The translations under genes and the position numbers were made by a program. Shown one piece after another: positions 54,728 through 64,000 of a DNA stretch of 64,000 nucleotides. The DNA comes from Erigeron canadensis (Eukaryota; Streptophyta; Magnoliopsida; Asterales; Asteraceae): NCBI RefSeq assembly GCF_010389155.1, contig NC_057764.1, positions 2,108,001 through 2,172,000 of the forward strand, in the 5' to 3' direction. A model generated the notes under the pieces. It had not been told where the DNA came from and did no database searches. It saw nothing but the letters and a program-made list of their open reading frames with translations. Each line of letters begins with the position of its first letter. Position 1 is the first letter of the stretch.

Positions 54728-57341
54728 TGTAACATCCCGAACTTTTAATTAACGGTTGACTTGAGTCGTTAAGTCAACACAACGTGTCCGTTAAGTCTCT
54801 AAGAGATTTAATGTTTATGTGTGATTAATGTGCATTATGTGTAAGGTTTTAAAGCCTTAATGATTCATGTGTTAATGTGTTTAAGATGATTAATTGTGAT
54901 TAAAGTGTTAGTAAGTATTCCCGTTAGGTTGTTTAAGCCTTAGATGTAAAGATGTGAAGTGAAGGGGCTTGAATGCAAGTTTAGAAAAGTGTGTACATCA
55001 GGTTTAGGGGTAATTAGACCCTAATCCCTGTCATTATTCAGTTCCAAAAACACATTCTTTAAGCCCTAGGTCGTCCCTCCTTTCCTTGATCAATTCTTGT
55101 GCGACTTCATACGTTTTCGGGTGTGTTGATCAAGCCTTTTGCATCCTTTTTGTAATCTACAGGTAGTAAAGGTATAACGACATTGACTTTATATCATTTC
55201 AATCATATAATCAGATCCATAACTGGTCTAGGTTATTAGAAGATCAATTGATGTCAAAAACGTGTGTTTTGATCAATTCGGTAACCTAAAACGTTTGTTA
55301 TTGTGATGCAAATCAAGTAGGGGTTAATCAATGATTTCATTGCATCATTATGGTCTTAAAATGGTGAATTTTGAGGTACAAAAGTCGTTCATAAGGTTAT
55401 GGGTTGTTTGGGGTGTGTTTGGTTAAGTTTTGGAGGTTAAACAATGAGTTTTGTGCAGAATCGGGACTAGTTGCGGCGCAACTCTATAGCTGCGGCACAA
55501 CTCAAAAACAGTGACGTTTAGCTGCGACGCAATTTGCTAGTTGCGACGCAATAGCGACGGAATTTTCAAATGGCCATAACTTTTGAACCGTAACTCCATT
55601 TTTAACAAATAAGCTATCCACGGAATCGTAAGAGAGTCTACTTTCTAACGGTTATGTTTTTAAAAGATGATTGTCTTGTCAAGTTTCCAGAAAGGTTAAT
55701 TTAGTGAGTGAATGTCGAGTTTCGTCGAGTTATGTAAGCTTTAAAGTATTAATCAAATGTCCGATGCATCAAGCCTTGTCATGGGTCATGTTTATAGATA
55801 CTTAGGCTTGATTCATGAACAAAAGTAAGTAGGTACTTGTTTAGCTTATTATATCGTTTAATGATTATAGGTAGTCGGGAATATTTGCAAAGCTCGATAA
55901 CTTACGTTATTATTTGTTGTGCTCTTCAACGAGGTAAGATACACTACTTTGACATGCTGAGGGTTGAACATAAACATAGTTTTCATATAATAACATCCCA
56001 AATGGTATCTTGTTTGTTTATGGGTATTCGGAATTATACGGGAGGTGATATGGGCTATGTAGATGCATATAAAAGCCTGAAATGCTACCCTAATGATACG
56101 TATTCCTATGAGATGTTATGTATGCTTAATAGATGATATGATATGAAGTGATGTACGATCTAAGATGATAAATGTTATGCAATGTTGTAATGATATACGA
56201 TACGCAATGATATATGACGATGTACATGATGTAACAATGTATGCGATGTGATGATATGAAATGAAATGCTATGAAATGTGATGTATGATGATGATATGTG
56301 AAATGTGCATGATTACATGGCTTGTTCATCTAGTTCACTGGACATATTAAGTTGCCATGACACGTGCACGTGTAAGGGCTCAAACGTAAAAGATGTATAT
56401 GTGATGATTGTTTAGGTTGTGTAAACACCTAAACTATATGTGATGTGAAATCGAGCTCGTAAATTTGATGTGAAAGTGTTAAGCTTAACCCGTACTTGCC
56501 CTAGCCCGGTTAAGTGCGTTGATGTGGTTGCTTGGGTGGCTCCTTGCAACATGGTACAACGTGAAGAGTAATACGGGAGGTCTTACTAGCCCCATTGTCA
56601 TTGAACATACGGATTACTCCTGGATTGGCTTGCCATTCCTTAACGACATTGATGTACTAATGAATGGTGGTTCATCTTGTCGGGTGTGACTTATGTTTCA
56701 CTTATAATAATGTATATGTTATACGAGATGCGTGACTTATGTCACAATTATAAAGATTTTCAGATGTGATATGTGATGATGCAAAAGATAACTAGGCACA
56801 TTAGGATGACCCATCCTAATATGAATGATGTTGATGTTATGATATGTATATGAGATGATATGTTCGATGATATGTGCCTTAACGACTTAATATGACTTTT
56901 ATATAATGTTTTAAATGAACAAACATTTTATAAATTATGTGTTATCTTACTTAGCTAATTCGTTAGCTAACACTTGCTCTTTTAAAATGTGTTGTGCCCT
57001 CAGGTCCAACAATAGTGAGCAAGTAGATGTGAGAAGATGTGAGGCATGGGTAGATGATCTTGAAGCTGGCTATAGTTTACCCATAGTGGCTGCTCGCTTT
57101 AGACATTTGCTTTATGTTTAGATAATAATGACTTGTATTGATAATGTGTTCGGTTGTTTAATGTTGGGCAACCGATGGATTTCCATTTAGACTTATTTTG
57201 ATGATATGGCTAGTAACATCATTTAATGAATAAACCAAACAGATTTTGCTGGTTTGGACTTTTAAAGTTTAATTCCGCTTCTTTTAACGCCGTTAGGCAA
57301 AAGTTTTTGGAAATCCTTATTTTTAAATGTTGGGTGTTACA
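54728..57341 (+). repeat. 3' LTR of the LARD, 2,614 bp
   Basis: It is the partner of 48348-50960, with the same palindromes at about 55469-55553. It is followed by the duplication gttgt. Confidence 0.95.
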
Positions 57342-57346
57342 GTTGT

Positions 57347-57959
57347 ATCTGGCTAAAATTTCAAATTCAAAACTGTTGGTCATGACCATATATTTGGAAA
57401 TATACAAGAAGACTTTTCTGGTTCCCTTTCTGCAAATAGTACTTCTTTACATAAAAAAGCTTTTTCCTTGGATGTCAAAAAAAGTTCTCTGTCATCTCCC
57501 TTCTCTAGAACGACCTCCAAAAGGTACTTCTCTCTCCCCCTTTATCCCTTAAATCACTCTCTCTTTCATCGTGCCTTCTCTGTTTCAAGCGCTCCTTGGG
57601 ACCACAAATCACCTCCCTCTTCACCTATTAGACCTATGCAGCCACTCTTTGCCACTTTGTCTGAACCGATTCTATCATTTATCCCTTATTGCAAGGCCCA
57701 TACCAAAAACTCATCTGAGCCCATTATTTCCCTTGCTGACAGCCCATCAGATAATTGCTCTCCTAATCATCTTGAGCCCAATAAAAACCTTACAATACCC
57801 CACTTAAACCAAGTTGAACCCATTAACCTGACCATTAACCTTAGTAATTTCACCTCCAATTTAATTAATTTAAAGTCAGTTGACCCTACACGAATTCCCT
57901 CATTTCTTTCTCATGTCCAAAATTTTTTTGTGAACAAATGCAAAAATTCAAATTAAACT
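57347..57959 (+). pseudogene. LINE ORF1, 3' part
   Basis: It resumes the LINE frame after the LARD. The + frames 57226-57552 (partly LTR) and 57468-57956 cover a Ser/Pro/Asn-rich tail typical of the poorly conserved C-terminal half of plant LINE ORF1. Frames shift at least once. No zinc knuckle is visible. Confidence 0.45.
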
Positions 57960-58328
57960 AGAATAAAAAAATTTGCTTCTCTTAAGATGATTGATTCTTT
58001 GAATGGAATCTATTTTCCACCCGTCCCCTCTCCACAGAAAAAGAAATATCAAAAAGAACAAGTCTAAGCTTCTCACAAAACCTCCTGTGATCAAACCCTC
58101 CCTTTTATCCTCTCTTATTTCACTCACTAACTCAGAATCTAAAATAAATAGATGCAATGATCGTATTAAACTTATGGATAGAATTTATCAATCCTCTATG
58201 CCCTCCATTCAAAAGGAAGTCTCTCAAATAGTATATGTTTGCTCTAAGGTTGGTTTTCAACACCTTAATGAGCATGAAGTTCTGATTGAGAATTCAGTCT
58301 TGGACCAAGGTGACAAATTGGTAGTCCA

Positions 58329-61300
58329 ATGAATGTCTGCTCCATAAACATTAATGGTGTCGGGGACACGAACAAGAAAAAATGGATTAAAATAATTTGT
58401 CGGGAAAACCATGTTAATTTCTTGGGTATCCAAGAAACAAAGCTTCAATCTACTGACAACTTTCACATTCAAAATCTTTGGAGAAATAACAATTTCGGGT
58501 TTGCTTCCCTTGACTCATCTGGCCTTTCAGGAGGCATTCTTGCTATTTGGGACCAAAATCTCTTCACAAAAAGCTATGTTGTAAAAGGTGTTGGCTTTCT
58601 TGCCGTTTTTGGTAACTGGAACCCCCTGGCCACCAGGTGCCTTATGATAATTGTTTACGCGCCTCAACCTCTAAAAGCTAAGAAAGATCTCTGGAGTGAG
58701 ATCCTCAGCCTTATCTCTTTAAACAACATTCCCACTTGTGTGTTCGGTGATTTCAATGAAGTCCGTGACAGTTCTGAAAGACTTAGCTCCCATTTCAACA
58801 AAATGGGTGCTTCCAATTTCAAAGCTTTCATTATAAATGTCGGCCTTATTGATCTCCCTATGAGAGGAAAAAGATTTACAAGAATGAGCCCTGATGGTGC
58901 TAAATTTAGTAAACTTGACCGTTTTCTTGTTTCTCCTTCCTTTTTGTCATTATGGCAAAATCCAATTGTTTTTGCTCTCCCCCGTGAGCTTTCTGATCAC
59001 TGCCCCATAATTCTCTCATCCTCCAATCTTGACTTTGGCCCCATTCCTTTTAAGTTCTTTAATTCTTGGCTTTACCATGGTGACTTCCCAAACATTGTCT
59101 CTCTCGCTTGGCCAAAACATAATTCTCTCCGCAACACTCACCCAGCAATTTCTCTAAAAAACAAATTCAAAACCTTCAAAAACTACTTAAAAAAGTGGAA
59201 ATCAGAAGTTCTCCAAAAACAAGACAACAACCTTTCTTTGCTTCGTGAAAAACTTGACACCTTGGATCAACAGGCTGAACTTCGGCCTGGATTCACAAGC
59301 TGCGAAAAAGTTGAACGTCTTTCTCTCCTCAAACAAATTAAAGACCTGGAAAACCGTAACCTTGATCTCAAACAGAAGGCCCGCATCAAATGGGCATTGG
59401 AGGGGGTGAAAATTCCAAATTCTTTCATGGAATCATGAAAAACAACTTCAAAAAATCCAGAATAAATGGTCTCATGATCAATGGCATTTGGGTTACTAAC
59501 CCTTCTCAAATCAAAAATCACATTTTTGATTATTTCAAATCCAAATTCAACCAGCCCTTTACTACTCGGCCCTCCTTCAAAAGTAAACTCTTTAAAACCC
59601 TTTCTCCTGACCAACTACTCATCCTTGACTCTCCATTCTCAACCACTGAAATCAAAAGTGCCATCTAGAGTTGTGGAAGTGAAAAATCGCCAGGCCCGGA
59701 CGGCTTCACTTTTAAATTCATCAAGTTTTATTGGGATAGTCTCGCAAAGTACATTGTGAACTTTGTCAAAAGTTTTGAAACGAATGGGTTTATTCCAAAA
59801 TGGGTGTAATTCTTCTTTTATCGCCCTCATCCCAAAAATACATGATCCCCTCTCGATTAACGATTATCGCCCCATTAGTATTATTGGTTGCCTATACAAG
59901 ATTATTGCCAAAATCCTAGCTAACCGGTTACAAAATGTCATTTCTTCAGTAGTTAGTGATGTCCAAACCACATTTATCAAAGGTAGACAAATTATTGACG
60001 GTCCTCTCATGGTCAATGAAATAATCACTTGGGCTAAACGCAACCACTCTAAACTTTTCTTGCTCAAAGTTGACTTTGAAAAAGCTTTTGACACCATTGA
60101 TTGGAATTTCATTGACTTCATATTAGAACAAATGGGCTTTTCTAATAATTGGAGAATGTGGATCTCAGGCTGCCTCCATTCGGGTTCATCCTTTGTCTTG
60201 GTCAATGGCTCTCCCACACAAGAATTCCATCTTAAGCGGGGCTTTAGACAAGGAGACCCCCTATCTCCTTTTCTTTTCATTATAGGTATGGAAGCATTAA
60301 ACGTTGCCTTAAATGAAGCAAAAATCAAAAACAAGTTTCAAGGGTTTAAAGGCGGCACCAATAATATCGAAGTCTCTCATTTACAATTCGCTGATGATGC
60401 CTTGATCCTTGGCAATTGGTCTCTCCACAATGCTCAAAATCTTTTTCGTATCTTAAGATGTTTTTATTTGGCATCCGGGTTAAAAATAAACTTTTCTAAA
60501 AGTAAGTTTTTTGGTGTCGGGGTATCGGATTATGAGGTGGTTAGATTTGCTCTCTCACTTTCTTGCCATGCTTCAAAACTACCATGTACCTATCTTGGTC
60601 TCCCTATAGGTCTCAACATGAATTTATTCGATAGTTGGCTCCCAATCATTGACAAATTTAAGAAACACCTCTCTTCTTGGAAAGCATCAAACTTATCCTA
60701 TGGTGGTCGTCTCACTTTAATCAAATCAGTCCTTGGGAGTCTTGCTACTTACTATTTTTCCTCATTCAGGGCCCCGAAAACTGTTCTCGACTCTTTAGAG
60801 CGAATTTTTTGTAAGTTCTTTTGGGGCGGAAACTCGGATGATAGAAAAATAACATGGATCGCTTGGAATCATATTTGTTCACAGAAGAGTAAGGGTGGTC
60901 TTGGAATTGGTAGCCTTTTTTCTTCAAATTTATCTATGTTGGCTAAATGGAGATGGAGATTCTATACGGATTCAGGCTCCTTTTGGACCAATATCATCAA
61001 TTCCATTCATGGTACCTGCAGTGGTCTTGAGTCCCCCACTACCCTCAAGAACTCCACATGGAAAAGCATTGCTAAGAGCTATTGTGATCTTGAAAGCTGG
61101 GAACCAAATTCAGTCACGCTTCTAGATGGAAAATTGGAAATGTCACTGTATGCTTATTTTGGCATACAGACTGGTTAAACATTGGCAAACCTCTTAAAAC
61201 TCTTTTCCCGCAACTTTGTGTGCTAGATATGGACCCAAATTGTTCGGTTGCGGATTGTGTCAACTCTACTGGGATGACTCCTTTTTCGTGGGCTTGGAAA

Positions 61301-61963
61301 CGATGCCTGAATGTTAGAAGGGAAGTCCCAATGCTCTCTGATCTCGCCTTTCATCTTACTGTTGTCACCCTCTCTGCCTTGCCTGACAAACTTGTCTTTA
61401 GTCCTGCAAAGAACAAAATCTTTTCTGTTAAGGATTTGCGTCAAATGATTGATTGCAAGCTGTTGGGCGAGCACGCTAGCCCAATAAAAACTAATATACA
61501 TGTGTGGAGACTGGACTTAGATCGACTACCTAGTCGGACCAACCTGGTGGCCCGTAACGTCATAATCTATTCTCCTTCATGCCCAGTATGTAATCTTGGC
61601 ATCGATGAAGTGGGGCATATCTTTCTGTCTTATGACATGGCTGCGAAAATTTGGCAACTTATCGTCTCCTGGTGGAAGGTCCATCTACCGCTTTCTTGGA
61701 CTATAAAGCATCTCATTCGTTGGGCGGATTACTTAGGACTTCATAAAAGACTTAAGGTTTGCTTTGATGTGGCTATTCAAACCTCCTTGTGGATCATTTG
61801 GAAAAACAGAAACAATGCTTGCTTCAGCCATTCTGTGGAGAAACCGAAGAAAATGCTTGATGACATTAAACTTTTGGCTTTGAATTGGATATCTAATAGA
61901 AGTAATGTATGTAAATTTAATTGGCTTGATTGGATCACAAATCCTTCATCTTGTAATCTATAA
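58329..61963 (+). pseudogene. LINE ORF2: endonuclease, reverse transcriptase, zinc-finger end
   Basis: This is the enzyme that nicks DNA and reverse-transcribes LINE RNA. The APE-type endonuclease (58329-about 59050) shows SININGVGD, the catalytic LGIQETKL, GDFNEVRD and the terminal SDHCPI. After a frameshift near 59395, a TAG at 59666 and another shift near 59800, RT (about 59800-61140) has IALIPK, NDYRPISIIGCLYKI, the KVDFEKAFDTIDW block, GFRQGDPLSPFLF and the catalytic FADD. A further shift near 61150 leads to the zf-RVT end (61220-61963, with CPVCNLGIDEVGHIF). Catalytic residues survive but at least four lesions make it non-functional. It ends in a 9-base poly(A) at 62011-62019. Confidence 0.9.
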
Positions 61964-62010
61964 GTATTGTAATGTTGTAGCCACTGGTTAATTTAATGGA
62001 AAAGCTGTAC

Positions 62011-62019
62011 AAAAAAAAA
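62011..62019 (+). other. Poly(A) tail marking the LINE 3' end
   Basis: An A9 run lies 48 bp after the ORF2 stop, following ttaatttaatggaaaagctg. This is the usual short 3' UTR and tail of a plant L1-like LINE. I could not match a target duplication with the left side. Confidence 0.6.
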
Positions 62020-62980
62020 TGTATTACTATAATCTCATATCAAAATACAAATAGAATTTGGGGAATTTAATAACCAAAATATCATTTAACCCAAAACCCC
62101 CAAATTTAATAGTTGCATGAACCCAAATTTTGAACTACTAATGAAAATTAGATTAGATGAATTTTTTACCTTGGAGAAATTATCTACTATAATGAAATTG
62201 AACAACTAGAATCAAGATCCTTTCTTTTTTCTCCCTTGGTGTGGTTTGACACCCACACCCACCGACACCCAATCTCCAATTCACTAGTCAACTAATTGTA
62301 GTGATTATTATTATTATTTTGGGAGGATTTGATTAATTAAGATAAACACACTTGAAGAGAATTAAAAATCACACTTTTATTCTCCTCTCTTTTCCTCTCT
62401 TGAAATCGGCCCACATACCACCACCACACACTTTCAATTTCAATCTTTTCAACCTAAAGTGATGATGTTGATAATCACTTGTAATGTTTGATTAATTAGC
62501 TTGAAACTATACAAGTAATTAAATGAATATGAGGATGGAAGTTGATAGAAGGAAATGGAAGAAAAGAAGAAAAGGTGAGTCATAATATGTAAAATGGATG
62601 GCACTCCTCCTGAGTGCCACGTCTCTTCTTTTGTGGGTACTTTTACCCGCTATCCGCTAAAGTTCCAACTAAATTAACCCCCGATTCAAAAACAAAATAC
62701 TAGAAAATTATTTTAATGTCAAAACAACAAAAAGGGGTTAATTTATTTATCTTAAAATTATGTGGGTGTTACAATGATGGTATAATTGATGGTTGAAACG
62801 GTGTCGTCATTGCATAACTTATTAAGATTAAGAGAGTGGTTAAAACTTCTTACGCTGACATGATCTATAATTGATATGTTGCTGACGATGGAATGGATAA
62901 TGATGTAATGAGATTGCAATTATATGATTTATTGAGATTTCGATTGTATGATTAATTGAAATTGCGATTGTTTGTTTGTT
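62020..62980. other. AT-rich spacer after the LINE
   Basis: I see no gene. tgggtgttaca at about 62762-62772 repeats the LTR end word of the LARD and may mark the edge of an older LTR. An (ATT)n stretch lies at about 62308-62320. Confidence 0.35.
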
Positions 62981-62984
62981 GATG

Positions 62985-63780
62985 ATTGATTAGCCTACAC
63001 ATGTAGTGCACTAGACTTATGTAAGGTTGCCATGTTCAAGGTTGCACGATAAGGGCCCTAAAACTATGTGATTGAAACGGTTGATTATTCCTTCAAGTTT
63101 TGATGGTGTACTCGAGTATAAACATACAGTTGAAAGTGTTAAGCTTAACTTATGCTAGTCCCAGGAGGGGTTGGTTTGCTACAGTTGGTCGGACGAGGTA
63201 GTCACCATGTCCCTTTCAACATAGTCACGATTGCTTAAGTTTGTCGGGTAGTTAGGACCGATCAACATACTTCGACTGCTGTGCTAAATGGTATGCTCCT
63301 GGCTTTGGTTATGTTTATCCTTATCGACACCGATGGACCCCAAAAAGATAACTCATCATATTGGGTTCAAGGTTCCTTAAAAGGTCAAATAGCTTCCTAT
63401 GCACAACCCCCGATTGATTTACTTATGTGACGTAAGTCACTACTTAACGATTAAAAATGGCATAACCAAGTTGACGATTGCGATTGATATTGAGATTGAT
63501 GAGATGATTGAGGTTGTTATGCATATTTAAGAATGTAATCTGCGTATTGTGTTATATGCTTGACATGTGATGATGATTGTCATACGCTTGACATGCATAT
63601 GATTTTATCGGCAACCTTTTCATACAACCTGTGGTTATCTTGCTTGGCTTTTTAAGCTGACGCTTGCTTGTTGAAAATGTTGTATTTCCTCAGGTTGCTA
63701 ATTGATTGACTTATAGAGTGAGACTTGGGTAGAGATTGTTTGTTGAAGACCTTTACCTTAGCATGCCACCTGACACTATT
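62985..63780 (+). repeat. Diverged relative of the LARD LTR, partial
   Basis: Ordered blocks match the LTR at 49955-50700: a gttgccatg...aagggc block, a gttaagcttaac block, a ccctt/cttgcaacat block, an aacatac...actcctgg block, a gacgattg/gtgacttatgt block, and gctaacgcttgct...ttcctcaggt with a following agtgagac..gggtagat. Identity by eye is modest. No ends are visible in the window. Confidence 0.6.
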
Positions 63781-64000
63781 AAGAGCTCTTTTTGGGCCTA
63801 AAACTCACTCCTAATTACTCTAGGTGCTCTCTTTTTTTTTTTTTCTCAAAATTTTACTTTTTTGCTTATTAAATAGATAATTATATTTAAATCTTTTAAG
63901 TTTTAAAGATATAAATTTTCCTTAAAACCCTCTCAATAAGTAATTAAATATACTATCTAAATTATTATTAATCATTTTCATTCATATCAATTTTACATAT

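Larger units (their letters stand above)
48348..57341 (+). mobile_element. LARD: non-autonomous Tekay-like LTR element, 9.0 kb
   Basis: Two long LTRs (48348-50960 and 54728-57341) start TGTAACATCCCGAAC and end TTGGGTGT(A/T)ACA. They are flanked by a perfect 5-bp duplication, gttgt (48343-48347 and 57342-57346). The initiator tRNA-Met primer site and a polypurine tract are in place. The 3.77-kb interior has no gag or pol frame that I can recognise. Long LTRs, good end signals and no coding sequence define a large retrotransposon derivative (LARD). It is inserted in ORF1 of a LINE. Confidence 0.9.

Noticed and set aside
59864..60334. 156-codon frame on the - strand
   Set aside because: It is a shadow of the LINE reverse transcriptase on the other strand.

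Overview
This is a stretch of plant nuclear DNA. Its genes are split by GT-AG introns and sit in AT-rich sequence full of transposable elements. The three ordinary host genes (an NRT2-type nitrate transporter, a family GH28 polygalacturonase and a class I KNOX homeobox gene) point to a eudicot. The mix of Athila, Tat and Tekay-like retrotransposons and MULEs fits an asterid such as a composite, but I cannot fix the species from sequence alone.

Layout. 1-5.6 kb: a complete three-exon NRT2.5-like transporter on the + strand, with AAT microsatellites in its second intron. 6.1-7.4 kb: a short Mutator-like (MULE) element with long inverted repeats. 8.0-10.9 kb: an Athila-like remnant on the - strand (gag piece, primer site and LTR) with a hAT MITE inside the LTR. 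11.0-11.9 kb: an Emigrant-type pogo MITE. 13.3-16.2 kb: an intact seven-exon polygalacturonase on the - strand. 16.4-18.8 kb: a two-gene MULE inserted just upstream of that gene. It carries the two ends of a deleted transposase gene and an apparently intact small GRF zinc-finger membrane protein gene. 20.6-23.0 kb: a hAT MITE, then a MULE that is almost entirely one giant hairpin. 23.8-31.7 kb: a Tat-lineage Ty3 element with no gag and an antisense ORF, split inside integrase by a solo LTR. 34.1-42.7 kb: a class I KNOX gene on the - strand with a 7-kb intron. 43.3-64 kb: nested retroelements, comprising a degenerate LTR-like segment, a solo LTR, a - strand Ty3 fragment with gag, and a LINE whose ORF1 is split by a 9-kb non-autonomous LTR element (LARD). 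A decayed relative of the LARD LTR ends the window.

The host genes do not form a pathway. NRT2.5 imports nitrate at the plasma membrane, the polygalacturonase acts on cell-wall pectin, and the KNOX protein controls meristem transcription. The most unusual features lie in the mobile DNA: (i) a MULE with a divergent GRF-zinc-finger/transmembrane gene; (ii) clusters of short GC-rich palindromes, each with its own sequence, in several unrelated LTRs, including an array of 13-bp hairpins with an 18-bp period and matched arms, and eight CTGCGCCGCAG sites spaced alternately about 30 and 45 bp apart; (iii) the foldback MULE; (iv) the large, nearly non-coding LARD. All boundaries and target-site duplications were read by eye.
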